Positions 28,093 to 39,676 of a stretch of DNA of 64,000 nt are shown here, piece after piece (position 1 is the stretch's first letter; every line of letters starts with the position of its first letter). The notes below the pieces were generated by a model, which made no database searches, was not told the DNA's origin, and worked only from the letters and a program-made list of their open reading frames with translations. This stretch comes from Pectinophora gossypiella (taxonomy: Eukaryota > Arthropoda > Insecta > Lepidoptera > Gelechiidae): NCBI RefSeq assembly GCF_024362695.1, contig NC_065407.1:16554001-16618000 (forward strand), written 5' to 3'. A program made the translations under genes and the position numbers.

Positions 28093-31000
28093 ATGGCTCT
28101 AGCGAAACAGCTGGCATGGACATGGATATTAGCGATAACATTTACCTTTACTTCCTTAACAAGGACTGGTAAGTTTTAAAAAATCTTTTTCTCTCGTGTG
28201 AATTGTAAATGTGAACCGTACTCATCAACTCTGGTGTCAGGGTTACTATTGAGCTAAACGCCCCTGACATGGCTCATAGGGACTACATAGGCCTAGCATA
28301 TATAGGTATAAAATACAGAGTGTTAGTGACATCGTAACGAAAACTTTGAGGGATGATTCTGAGTTGATATGAAGTGGAATTTTCCCTCGCAAAAGTATGT
28401 AAGTAATTGAAAATAATTGAAAAAACACTAAAATTTTCATGAATTTTCCGACAGGGAATTCCCCTTGATATTAACTCAGAATCATGGTCTGAATCATCCC
28501 CTTAGTATTCGTTACGATGTCGCTAACACCCTGTATATTCAATTCCACTTGATATCAACTCAGAATCATGGTCTGAATCATCCCTCAAAGTTTTCGTTAC
28601 GATGTCACTAACACCTATATATAGCAAACTAATTTTGTACAGCGCGATCCAAATACAGCTCCTATCGATACCGTCTCACAAAGTATTTTTACATACTTAC
28701 ACTTTTTTTCATACCCCACCCCACTGGGAATCGAACAAAGGACTTCAGACTCGTAAGCCTAACGTTCAACCACTGGACCACCGAGGCCATTCACTCAACC
28801 ATTATCAACTCAATGGCCCCGATTCCTGCAGACACCGCCTAATTTTATTTAAAGTTATATCCGTCATTTTCATATCCGTCGAAAAGGAAAGGGACGGATG
28901 ATTCACAGCTCTTAATTTTAGGAAGAATGAGTGAATGAATGAATAACCCGGGCGAATCAAAAGGTACGTCGCTGGTATGCAATCCGTTTGACGTGATGTC
29001 TACTTAACTGTGTCGGGTTATTGACGGATGTAAAATTTTTAGACGGTTGGTTTAGATTTGTGCTTAAAATTGACGTGTGTTCCATAAATTTTATGCTTGT
29101 CGATTACCCGTCCCTTTCCTTTTCGGCGGATAAGAAAATGACAGATATAACTTAAAATAAAATTAGATGGTATTTACAGGAATTAGCACCAATATCGAAT
29201 TTATAATCCTGTGTTGTCTTCCACTTAGTAGAATAGAATAGAATAACTTTATTCCCAAAACAGTGCAGTACAATAGTAGAGAAGATAAAGATAAGTATAC
29301 AAATCAAAAATACACTGCCAGGGAAAAGGGACTGACTCAGCATGTTGTTGCGAAGGATAGTAGAAATGCCACTCTTAGCAACACTGATATTCTGCCAGTA
29401 CCTAAGTTACGCTTATAAATACTTTTTTTTTTTTTTTTTTTATTTAACCAAAAAAAAATGTACATATAAATGGAATAATGCAGACATACCAATAAACCGT
29501 CTTGGGTTTGTCCTGGCATGCCATACTTTGAACTATCGTGCCAACAAAAAGTGTCGGGATTTACTTACAATAAATAAGCAAATATAATTATGAAGAAAAT
29601 ATATGAATTAAGGGATTACGAAAAATATGAAAGTATTAGTCAAAGGTAGATAGATAGTATGCCAAGGGGTTAAAGTATACATAATAGATACGACAAATAA
29701 ACAGATGTGTAAAATAAAAGCCACAGATAAACAGATAACGAGAGAGATTCATAAACAATATATGACAAGTAGGTGTGTATAACATAATTATGAAATAAGT
29801 ATAAAGTTCAGTTACCGACGTTTTAGTACCACACACAACATACATAAACAGCCTATATACGTCCCACTGCTGGGCACAGGCCTCCCCTCAATCAACCGGA
29901 GGTCGTATGGAGCATACTCCACCACGCTGCTCCAATGTGGGTTAGTGGAAGTGTTTTTACGGCTAATAGCCGGGACCAACGGCTTAACGTGCCCTCCGAA
30001 GCACGGAATCATCTTACTTTTTCGGACAATCAGGTGATTCAAGCCTGAAAAGTCCTTACCAAACAAAGGACAGTCTCACGAAGTGATTTCGACAATGTCC
30101 CCATCGGGACTAACCCACTTAGTATCTACTTAGTTCTTTATGCGTTGACCTCTGACTACCCGTGTTTCATGAGCTTTTAAAAATGTGTTTGTCTTCCAGA
30201 GGACCTACCGTGTCGCGAGCGCAATGTAGGCATCGAGGGTCGCTCGGTAGTGTGCGTGTGTGACGCAAACTATTGCGACACTATCACCCGCGTGGTGCCG
30301 GATCCTGGCACCTTCGTTATTTACACCACCAGCAGTGTAAGTTGATACTGCACAAGACATAAAATCGTATCCGAAGGCATGCTAAAACAAAACCAGCCGG
30401 GTGCGCGCGACGCGAATTATATCGAGCGCTTCGACCAATAAACGATACGAATGCTATCCTATATAATGCTATGCTATATATAGAATAAGGCTTCGACATA
30501 ATTCGCGCCGCGCGCGGCACGGTTGCCGTGCAGAGCCTACAGGTATGTTCAAAGCTCAATCATATGACAAGACGTAAGTGTTACCACTGTGTTACCATTA
30601 AATTAGTATCTCCAACATTCCAAGGACGTAAATTATATTATTGAAAATGAAGTCATTTACTGACTAATGTATTTATTTACTATTACTTGTCAACTTAATT
30701 GTAAGTATTTTTTTTACTAAAAGTTCAAAATTAACTTGCAAAGTAATTTAAAAACATTGGTCGTCGGTAATTTATTTTTTACGAAATGGCAACGCAGGGT
30801 GGGATGACGTCAGCTGGGCTAACCTTGAAAGGCTAGCTGTTACTTTTGAGCATACCTGGCTTTTTTTTGCCCAACGGTATACCTATTAAGGCAAAGTCAC
30901 AGCTAAACTTATTTCGTGGCTTGTGAGTCATCAACAATAGACCCCAGTTACTTTTGGTATTCGTCCCAAGATGAAATTAAATCGCACGCATTAACCTGCA

Positions 31001-34000
31001 GACCTAACACATGAATACAGTACAATTAAGCCATTTTATTGCTCTAAAGCAATTTCGTCCAGGAATCAACCATAAGTAAACTTGGCTTCTCTTTCTTTGT
31101 TGTAATCTGGTACTTAATAATCAATTCTCGTGATAAAAAATTCGCCACAATTTGTCTCATTAATATACTTAATAGCAACATGATTTTGTAGATTGCTTAG
31201 GGTGCCTTGAACTTTTGATGTTTATATGAACTCTACAGTAACTAGTTAATGCTTCATACAGTACATTTAATCCACTCAAAGAATTCCACCATCTTTAGTA
31301 TAAAAAAAACAACAGAACAATAAAAAATGCTCCATTTACAGGCAGGCCAGCGATTCGCGAAGAGTTTCGGTGTGATACAGACAGATCCAGATCCTGAACC
31401 AGAACCAGAAGATACTGAAGAAGATGGCGATGATGGGGGCGATGATGGCAGTGAAGGGGATACAGATGATGTAGTTGTAAATGATGAAGAGGGTTGGTAT
31501 TCGTATATTGTCGTCTTATAGTGAAAACCACGAGAGCGTCTTCTTGAATAATCACATTCTGATGTGATCTTCTTCAACAAAACCTCGATTTATTTGAATT
31601 TCGTACTTGATTAATTAGCTGTCACTGCTGTCGCTGTATTTGGCTGGATCATAGTGTACAGAAGACATAAACTTTGTTAGGCAATTGGACAGGCGGTTAC
31701 GGCAGAATGGAGGTGACCCCCGCGCCGAAACGTACCCAGTGCAGCACATTTCGCTGATAATCCAGCGCGGAAAAGCCGCCAGCCGCCGCTTCTTGAAGAC
31801 CTACCTGTTAAGGTGAACATGTATTTTGAAATGTTGACATGTATAACATTGTATTAGATGTAATTAATTGAGACAACAAATTTTAACCTGGATTGATTAA
31901 AACTAGCGTGTCTGTTAACAAAAATTAGATCCGATTGTAATTATTCAAAAAGGCGCTTGCACCATTAGACCAAGGTGGTGTAAATGCTAACGTTTCGTGC
32001 GTCTGTTAGGATTCCACTCATGTGGACGCGCTATACGAAGAATGACCGAATGATTGTCCTCAGAAACCGCAGCGCCTCGCAACGTATCACTCAGGATCTA
32101 CACCAACAGGCGGTTCCAGTACGTGGAAGGGTTCGGTGGCTCGGTGACCGACGCCGCTTCCCTCAACTGGAGAGACCTCTCTGACGGCGCGCAGGCTAAG
32201 ATGATCGAGTGAGTTGTTCAAATCAAATCAAATCAATTTATTTGCGAGAACACATACAAAACAAAAAGGTGGTAAAATTATTCAAATAACAATGTTGTGA
32301 TGTGTTCGGCCTGCATGCGGGCGTAAAAATAAATATACATAAAAAAAATAAAGAAATGGTACATTGAAAAGAAAATTATTGAAAATTATACTTATAATTA
32401 AAAAATTACAAAGTCTAATTATGTTTAAAATATTCCTTTAAATTATAATAACATTTGTTCATAAGCCATTTCGTTAGGTCAATTTTGAATTGTTTCCAGT
32501 CAGTATTTTCAATTCATTTGGCAGATTATTATATAATTCAATGCACATATTTGATGCATTTCTTTTATGCATGTTGGTTGGAGTTTGTGGTTGATGTAGT
32601 TTACATTCATAAAATCACACTCGTAATCTCTTGAGGTGAGCAGAGTCTTGTAGCCACAGTGAATACGAAGTCTTCATCTGAAGACTTATCTTGAAGACTT
32701 ATAGATCATATCCATCTGGATATGATGAAGTTAATGGTGCTAAGGGATCAGACTATGGTTATGTTAGAAAGAACACAATCCATCTGACGGATTTTACGAC
32801 ATACCCGGGAAGATAAGCAGCTAAACGTGTTCTATGTGTTTTATTCGCTCCCATTCCAGCATCAGAAGCTTAGACTGTCGATTTGTAGAATTTAATAAAT
32901 GGAAAATGCTACATCGTGAAGACCAAGACCTGTGGGGTAAAAAGGCCACATCAAAGCATTTAAAAAGCAACATTGCAATTGGACATTTGCGCATATGAAA
33001 GTAGCAGTGCACACAAAACTCAAATACCAATATTGCTTTTTAGATGAATGGATTCGATGTGGCCTTTTCATGTAATATAATATGTAATGTATCCGTTGGT
33101 CCCGGTTACTGCTTACCGATGTAAGAATGTAGTCGTTACATGAGCCATGTCAGGGGCCTTTGGCGGCTCAATAATAACCGACACCAGGGTTGACGAGCCT
33201 GGTAATCCACCTCACAACCCACATGATAAGAAAAAGGTAATATATTTTTTGCTCTCTTCTTTGTATGGTTCTGTTCTTTCCATCCAGGACCTACTTCGGT
33301 GAAAAGGGTATAGAATACAACATGATCCGCATCCCCATAGCTGGTTGTGACTTCTCCACGCATCCGTACACGTACAACGAGTATCCCTGGGGAGACGCCG
33401 CGCTAAGCAACTTCTCGTTGGCTCCCGAAGACTTGTTTTATAAGGTTGGTGAAACTGAAGGTCTTACTGTTAATGGCGTTGTTAAAGTTGGGATCACGAT
33501 CCGGAGGTTCTGAGCACGAAATTCGGCTTGGGGCGCTAAACCACTGAATATGACTGTAGGTAGATAGGCATACCATTGCATACCATTGGACGGCCGACCA
33601 CGGCCCACATTCGCACTAGGATCTAACCTGTATTGCGGAAGCAGAAGCGCGACAGGCTACCAATACCGTACCAAGCACGTATTCCTGCTGATATGCCCAA
33701 GATTCAATTAAGTATAGTCATACGTAGATAAATTATTGATGTCACGTGGGATCCAGGTTTGCTCCCTGTTAGATGGGAATTGATATTTGGATCACATTAT
33801 GTATACAATTATGCTGTTACCTACATTGTTTCTCTTTATTTTCATCAGAACAATAATGAGTGGAAGATGTAATTGTGCCTGGGGGTACTTACTAAAAAGG
33901 TCACATTTATACCCAAAAACAAAGATAAAAGATGCATCATGTCTCTTATCCATGAAATTAGGTTAAACGAAGAAAAATTGTACAGCGCCATCTATATTAT

Positions 34001-37000
34001 TTTTGAGGAACGTAGCCTGGAAAGACCCTCATTGACACCACAATAATCTGGAACTAGCTTGTCTTTTGCGAGGTTTTGATCACAAAAACCATGCAACCGC
34101 AAGCGGATAACATCCGTTGGGAATGACCCCAAAAATCACATATGAATGTGATTCACAAAATTTAATCTGGAACTAATCTTGTCTTTTGCGAGGTTTTGAT
34201 CACACAAACCGTGCAACCGCAAGCGGATAACATCCGTTGGGAATGACCCAAAAAATCACATACGAATGTGATTCTTCAAAACGACTATACATCTCTGCCT
34301 ACTCCAGTTTATGTTATGTTTGATGACAGTTGCCTATGATCAGGCGGGCCCTCAGAGTGTCAACTGACGAGATCAAGATAACCGCAAGCGCCTGGTCTCC
34401 TCCGATCTGGATGAAGACCAACGAGAGGATCACCGGGTTCGGCCAACTGCGGCCGCAATACTACCAGGCCTTTGCTGACTATCATTTGCGGTAGGTACCA
34501 TTTGCTCTCACTAAATAGTTCGATTCATTATTCATCAGTTCGACTTTCGAACTAGTTTACTAGATAGGACCTCACTTCATATAAAACACCTCGTTTTACA
34601 CAGACACTACACATTGACGTTATCGTACACGCGCATCTGTTTGTGTGACGGCTGACGCCCTTACGATTGAAGACCGGGGCGGGGGGATGTCAGCCGCTGG
34701 TGGGGAGCGGAGAGTTGCCGTTCTATGCGTTGTATTATTCTTTAATCTATGCTAATGGGTGAGAATTATAGTAGCACCGATTCAGAATAGGTCGTACTTA
34801 CCTACTAAATAAACCTTTTGTGTGTGTGACAAAATCTTTATAGAAAAAATAAAACCTTCTAATTAATAAATGTAAAAACTTAAACTTTAAACTTCTAGGG
34901 GTCTGTGGTGTGAAACTCATATATGTAACCTACTAACTTGTACACCATCACAGTATGCAAATTTGAACGAATATTAACTTCACAGGTTCATCGAGGAATA
35001 CAACAAAGCGAACGTAAAGATCTGGGCCATCACGACAACCAACGAACCGATTAACGGAATTGTTCCTCTGGCGCCCTTCAACTCGCTAGGGTGGTTGCCT
35101 TCGCAAATGGTAAGTAAACCGAGGTTGAGTACATTCATAAATTCACTTTTTTTACTTTATTACAATCAAGATGTGGCGGACCCAACTAGTTGGCCAGCTA
35201 GTTCCGCCCACATGCAACACATGGCGCCACCATTCAATAATGCAACCTGAAACGCGCTATTGAAAGTTTACACAGCGAATACAACATCCACTACGCTTCA
35301 AAGGGATCGTCGATCCCTAGTCGCACCACTAACTTGTGGCTAGCGGGGTGCTATGCTCAGTTCGGTACCCCGATTCCATCCTATGGCGGCAGCCCACCTT
35401 CGCCGCCAAAAAGTCAATGAGACCTTGCCGATTCATCGCCAACTGCGCCGGTAGCTATTTTCTTTTTTTTGGCGTGAGTTAGAGTTGTAGATTTACCGCA
35501 ATGGCAAGAACTACTTGACCGAACAGATGAGGAGCGCTAAGGACTCTCACCCGGTACAGTTTAAGATAACAGGCCTGAGGATGCCCAGTTGAGCGCGAAC
35601 TTCGGCTGAGGGCGTCGTCTGGGAGTATTTTTTTTTGTGGACGATAGTCGATAGACTAGCATAGAATTCTACTAATTTATTATTAAGGATGGGATTAAGT
35701 ATATTTGAAATAATTAATCGACCCTAGTGGCTTTATAGCGATAAACGCTAAATTAGGAAAATCGTCGACCACGCCGGCGGGGCCGGTACTTATCAGGGTT
35801 TTGAAGACAGTGTTTGTTGTCGCGAGCTGATTGGCCGCCTCTATGGTAAGAACGTCGGCATTGGGGTTATTGTGGTTAGTGATTATTAAGAAGATTATGA
35901 TTGCATGGGATTAACTGTCTGGGAACTGACAAACTACTTACTAGGTAAATCGTATAACAATGTTTTATGTTTCTTAAAGAACGTCTAGGGCTGTGTCAAG
36001 GCTTTTCTTGCAGCTCTTTTCCCTGGCTATAGAAGTTGTGAGAAGCTGCAGTAGTTTTAGGTGGACGAGACGTTCGTCGTGTAAAAATTGACGATTCAAA
36101 GTGTAACTATGTTACCTACTAAATAAAGTTATTTTTAAATTTGAATTCTTTTGTTCACAGGCTAGGTGGGTTGCCAACAACCTAGGGCCCACGATAAGGA
36201 ACTCCCAATTCAACAACACTCTCATCTTAGGAATAGATGATCAGCGTTACCTGCTTCACTATTATTTGGAAGGGGTAAGTTTCTAACATACATACATACA
36301 TAAACTCACGCCCGTAATCCCTAATGGGGTGGGCAGAGCCACAAGTAATCAAAGACAACTTGCAGCCACTGTTGATACGAAGTCCAAAGATGGATATGAT
36401 GAACCTTATGGTGATAAGGGGTAAGTTTCTAACAACCTGTCTTTAAGGTCGTTGAACAACCTCATCAACCTTGGCGCCAAAGTTCCGTATTATTGAGGAT
36501 TCTGATAAGGTTGTTGTGTTTGGTGTGTTGAGATCAATGATCAACCTTGAGCCATGCCAGGGGCTTTTAGCGGATCAATAACAAACCCGACACTAAGGTT
36601 TGTCAAGTCCACGATAGAAGGACGTATATTATTTGAGAATAGAATTATAAAGTATACTTAATGGAATATTTATTGGCAGATGCGCAGAGAAGACCCCAGG
36701 GCGGTCGACTATCTGGACGGCATAGCGATCCACTACTACGGCAACTTCTTCCACCCTCGCATACTGACCAACATTCAGAGGAGAGTTCCCGGCAAGATCC
36801 TGCTCTCTACAGAAGCATGTGAAGGTATGATTTCATTAACCGTGGTAGACTTACATCCTGTATTCTAAGAACTCGAATCTTCCTCGACTTCGTCCTTCAC
36901 CGCAAATCGAACCCAGCGCCTCAGGGTCCGGAAGTCGCTTTTTTCGTTAGAGTCCTAGTAAATCATCTGATTCTCCGAATAATAAGATGGTTCGGTGCTT

Positions 37001-38217
37001 GAAAAGGCACGTTAAGCAGTCGTTACCACATGTGCCATATCAAGGGCCTCTGACCTCTGGCTCAATAGTAACGCTGACACCAGAATTGACGATGTCAGTG
37101 ATTGACCTTAAAACCCTCATGAAAGAAGCTTAAGTCCATTTTGTGGGCTTGTTTTTTAGTTACTAACCTGAAATCCCATATTTTCAGGTGCCATGCCTTG
37201 GCACGCAAACCGGTTAGAAATTGGGTCGTGGGCACGAGCTCGCAGATATGCTAGATATATAATGCAGGTGAGTGTGATTGATACTTGGGTTTCCATTGAA
37301 GCGGGGAAGAGAGCCTCTCTGTCGCCCCTTTCTCGCGACTACCTACTCCACTCTTTGTCAAAAGCTCAAAAGCAACCGAATTATTTCTCCAACGCTTCTC
37401 TACATGGTTTCCACCAAAGCGGAGAGGACGAGCGGAGCCAAGCGAAGGAATTGACCAGCTACAACGTTCCGATGAGCGAGAGAGAAAATGCTGTCACTTT
37501 CCTTCACAGTGACTCTCCACTCTTTCTCAAAAGCATCCACATCGTTTCTCTAACATACTGCCTCTGTATAAGCTTCTTTTGACCTGTGACTATTGTGTTC
37601 TTCGCATTATTTCTTTAGCTGATGCCCTATTTTGGTGCATTCCGTAAATATGACCAGCCCATTTTCATTTGGGTTTGCAGTCTTCTTTAAGTATGATAAT
37701 TTTCCAGGACCTGAACAACTACGTGGTAGGTTGGATCGACTGGAACCTATGTCTGTCCCCGACTGGCGGGCCCAACTGGGCTAACAACTTCGTCGACTCT
37801 CCTATCCTCGTGTTCAAGGATCAAGACGAGTTCATCAAGCAGCCAATGTTCTATGCCATGGGACACTTCTCCAAGTTCATCCCAAGAGGCTCCAGAAGGA
37901 TCAGAATGGCCAGGAGGAGCCTGGCGACTGTCCAGAATGTTGCCTTCCTGAATCCGTCTGGGAATATCGTTGTTGTCGTTCAGAATACGTAAGTATTTTC
38001 TGGTTTTTACGCAGTCATGTCGTAAAAACCGACAAAAGGACTAAAGCTCTAGTGCATCTAATGTGAAAACTTTAATATGTGTATGACTGACTGCAATTTT
38101 CTTATTTTCAGAGCCACAAATGAGCGCAATGTCCGAATTAGAATAAGCAATACGAGATTTGTTGAATTCACAATGGAGCCTCTATCTATTAAGTCTATTG
38201 AAATCAATCATAATTAG
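28093..38217 (+). CDS. GBA: Lysosomal glucosylceramidase (GH30), complete
   Basis: Twelve coding exons: 28093-28168, 30200-30336, 31342-31492, 32064-32208, 33288-33444, 34330-34490, 34986-35109, 36161-36274, 36680-36824, 37188-37267, 37708-37988, 38112-38217; 1677 bases, 558 residues. It hydrolyses glucosylceramide to glucose and ceramide in the lysosome. Residues 1-25 are a signal peptide with a hydrophobic core. Then come the Cys-rich domain (PCRERN, SVVCVCDANYCD), the start of the barrel (YVEGFGGSVTDAASLNW), ASAWSPPIWMKTN, acid/base E296 in TTNEP, IAIHYYG, nucleophile E400 in STEACEG (104 residues apart; 105 in human) and the C-terminal VVGWIDWNLCLSPTGGPNW. Unusual: an acidic insertion at residues 86-122. 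The ATG directly follows TTTGATTTTAG, so it may open an exon after a 5' UTR intron. All splice phases agree; AATAAA starts one base after the stop codon. Confidence 0.96.
28212..28290 (-). mobile_element. SINE family C, fragment
   Basis: TCTGGTGTCAGGGTTACTAT then CCCCTGACATGGCTCATA. The head lies separated at 28655-28795 (TCAACCACTGGACCACCGAG), parted by an inverted-repeat element. Confidence 0.65.
28312..28618. mobile_element. Inverted-repeat element with a duplicated right arm
   Basis: Left arm GTTAGTGACATCGTAACGAA... against right arms ending TTCGTTACGATGTCGCTAAC (to 28545) and TTCGTTACGATGTCACTAAC (to 28612). AACTCAGAATCATGGTC occurs in both right arms. A related arm lies at 59050-59145. 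Confidence 0.75.
28811..29192. mobile_element. MITE-like element with about 80-base inverted repeats
   Basis: CGAAAAGGAAAGGGACGG with CTAATTTTATTTAAAGTTAT on the left, and CCGTCCCTTTCCTTTTCG with TAACTTAAAATAAAATTAG on the right. In intron 1 of the glucosylceramidase gene. Confidence 0.8.
29193..29844. other. Intron 1 sequence, nothing recognised
   Basis: A TAGAATAGAATAGAATAAC tandem near 29230 (antisense LINE tail type) and an 18-T run near 29430; no exon signals. Confidence 0.35.
29845..30115 (-). mobile_element. SINE family A, head-truncated
   Basis: Antisense tail, body, core and linker unbroken, stopping at the start of the head. Useful as the intact reference for the copy split at 16484. 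Confidence 0.88.
30395..30545. mobile_element. MITE-like element, copy 2
   Basis: GCGACGCGAATTATATCGAG and the inverted ATAATTCGCGCCGCGCGC; ends GTTGCCGTGCAGAGCCTAC as at 5820-5840. Confidence 0.6.
30546..31341. other. Intron 2, nothing recognised
   Basis: The block TGTTACCATTAAATTAGTAT and CTCCAACATTCCAAGGACGT recurs near 49900 (TTAAATTGGTATCTCCAACA), so it is repeat-derived. No coding signal. Confidence 0.4.
31493..32063. other. Intron 3 with transposon fragments
   Basis: Starts with the donor GTTGGT. Blocks related to the element at 3558-3728 occur near 31550 and 31900 (AACTAGCGTGTC). A GC-rich patch at 31700-31800 has no recognisable frame. Confidence 0.4.
32215..32885 (-). mobile_element. 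LINE 3' remnant
   Basis: CAAATCAAATCAATTTATTT at the left is an antisense LINE tail. The right part (32640-32880) matches the repeat at 54560-54835 (TACGACATACCCGGGAAGA, AGCAGCTAAACGTGTTC). Confidence 0.55.
32937..33072. mobile_element. MITE, second copy of the 4146 element
   Basis: GGCCACATCAAAGCATTTAA and the inverted ATGGATTCGATGTGGCC enclose AAAAAGCAACATTGC and AATATTGCTTTTT. Confidence 0.72.
33085..33238 (+). mobile_element. SINE family C, 3' half
   Basis: CCGTTGGTCCCGGTTACTG, GGGGCCTTTGGCGGCTCAAT, then CACCAGGGTTGACGAGCCTG and AACCCACATGATAAG. Confidence 0.8.
33445..34034. other. Intron 5, left part
   Basis: Around 33920-34030 an antisense copy of a repeat also at 13430-13580, 59475-59745 and 62950-63215 (TTGTACAGCGCCATCTATAT). 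Otherwise nothing. Confidence 0.45.
34040..34285 (+). repeat. Two-copy tandem duplication of about 120 bases
   Basis: CTTGTCTTTTGCGAGGTTTT, CAACCGCAAGCGGATAACAT and CCGTTGGGAATGACC each occur twice, at about 34058 and 34180, nearly unchanged. Each unit ends in a small palindrome ATCACATANGAATGTGAT. Confidence 0.88.
34575..34752 (-). mobile_element. Repeat family M4
   Basis: Antisense: TCGTTTTACACAGACACTAC to GGAGCGGAGAGTTGCCGTTC. Confidence 0.7.
35130..36160. other. Intron 7 with a repeat remnant
   Basis: Around 35470-35640 TGTAGATTTACCGCAATGGC and TAAGGACTCTCACCCGGTA match a repeat also at 57345-57415 and 57990-58095. The rest shows nothing. Confidence 0.4.
36287..36425 (-). mobile_element. 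Repeat fragment related to 54560-54835
   Basis: AAACTCACGCCCGTAATCCC then TAATGGGGTGGGCAGAGCC; antisense LINE-type tail shared with 54575 and, inverted, 47560-47610. Confidence 0.6.
36935..37105 (+). mobile_element. SINE family C, degraded
   Basis: TCCGAATAATAAGATGGTTC, damaged core GAAAAGGCACGTTAAGCAGT and CTGGCTCAATAGTAACGCTG. Confidence 0.6.
37268..37707 (+). other. Glucosylceramidase intron 10, in-frame open for about 105 codons
   Basis: Read on from exon 10 there is no stop until 37580-37582. The intron holds a diverged internal duplication (GGTTTCCATTGAAGCGGGGA near 37289 and GGTTTCCACCAAAGCGGAGA near 37407), so the openness is probably chance in repeat DNA. Confidence 0.5.
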
Positions 38218-38223
38218 AATAAA
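38218..38223 (+). terminator. Poly(A) signal of the glucosylceramidase gene
   Basis: AATAAA immediately after the TAG stop, giving a very short 3' UTR if it is used. Confidence 0.7.
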
Positions 38224-38248
38224 AAGCGTTTATGTAAAACTAACGTCT

Positions 38249-38254
38249 TTTATT
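38249..38254 (-). terminator. Candidate poly(A) signal, minus strand
   Basis: TTTATT on the plus strand reads AATAAA on the minus strand. It could end a long IMMP1L 3' UTR; no clearer signal was seen nearer that stop codon. Confidence 0.35.
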
Positions 38255-38934
38255 TACAAACAATAACATGTAAATTCTATTTAGAACTTAAAACTTTTGT
38301 AACAGCACTAAGTAGTTTTATATTAACGTAAAATTGTATAATTATGCAGAACATTTTGTACAATAATAAACTCATATATTTAGGTATCACCTCGCAAGAC
38401 TATAGATTAATATTAGGGACAGGTATAGTGCCTTTGGAAAGTTCTACAAATCTGTCTTGTTCACTAGTTCTATTCAAATATTTTGTTTACAATATAAACT
38501 CTTAATACTTATTACAAAACAAGACTAAAAGATAAACTGCGTTTAAAATGTAGTCCGTGTCTCGAAAGAAGTCCCGCGGCCGCAGTGCAACTGTCGCAGA
38601 TTCTGCAGTCAGATAGAATTACTATGATTTTTCAATTAGTTTCATTAAAATATGTCGACTTCTTTCGTAGCGCTGATTATTATTTTAACGCTTTCACGGG
38701 CAGACCGTGAAATGACGTTCCGATTCCAAGGTGTCATACTACCTATTATGAACCATCAATGACCCATGGTCCCTGCCCGTGAAAGGGTTAAACCTACTTT
38801 ATCTTTAGTCTTCATTTTGTAATAACACTAAGTTCCCAACTAGTCTCCGTCCCTAGAAAGTAGAAAGACAGGGGTTTGAAATTAAATGTACCACTCATGG
38901 GCGGATCCAGGGGGGGGGGATAGGTTGTCTGCAA

Positions 38935-39110
38935 CCTGGGGCCTGTTTAATAAAACTTACAATTGTAAATTACAATGACAATTTGATGTACATTGCGGAC
39001 TGTGTGGTCACGAATATTTTGCAGTTTCATATTAGCTACGTAATGAACACCAAATTGTCGTTGTAATTTACAATTGTAAGTTTTATTAAACAGGCCCCTG
39101 GTGACATCCC
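38935..39110. mobile_element. MITE with about 50-base inverted repeats
   Basis: GGGGCCTGTTTAATAAAACT and TACAATTGTAAATTACAA at the left are inverted at the right. CTGG flanks both ends. An arm fragment lies at 3760-3805. Confidence 0.85.
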
Positions 39111-39329
39111 CCCACCTCACCTGTCATAAAAGCTGGATCCACTCCTGGTACCACTTCCAAGAAGTCTCACAAACTCTGGAAGTATAAATGAATCACCTCG
39201 ACAATTTCAATGCTTCACAAAAGATGTTCTAGAGTAATTACATAAAATCATCTCTTTTCATTACTGAAAAATGTTATGTACAAACATAAGTAGCAATATA
39301 TGCCTTCTATGTTAGACATAGGAGTCAAT

Positions 39330-39462
39330 TAGGGCAACCACAAACTTAATCTTAATTTGACAGGACTAAAACTGTCTGCATCTCTTTCTTGCACATAATG
39401 TAAGTGAAGGACCGCTCGCTAATTTAAGAATTGTCAAATTAGGTTAAGTTTGTGTGCCCCGA
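39330..39462. mobile_element. MITE-like element
   Basis: CACAAACTTAATCTTAATTT and the inverted AAATTAGGTTAAGTTTGTGT form the ends, enclosing CTCTTTCTTGCACATAATGT. Confidence 0.75.
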
Positions 39463-39676
39463 ATAAGCACCATAGTATTTACTAGCAATACTTGTCTAAA
39501 AATCCAAGCTCAATGTTGTGAGACTACATAATTTTAACAACATATTAAAATTTTAACAAAACATAATTTTAGTTTGCCAGCTCTTAAATTAGAGAAGTCC
39601 TTCACTTATAATATGTGCAAGAAAGAAATACAGATAGTTTTAGTCCTGTCAAAAAATAATAAAGGTAATGACATAA

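Larger units (their letters stand above)
38255..39676. other. Space between convergent genes, with inverted-repeat elements
   Basis: No exon. Contains the two MITE-like elements listed at 38935 and 39330, and a fragment at 39555-39660 resembling the latter (AAATACAGATAGTTTTAGTC, then CTGTC). A small hairpin (TTAACGCTTTCACGGGCAG and TGCCCGTGAAAGGGTTAA) lies at 38686-38793. Confidence 0.5.
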
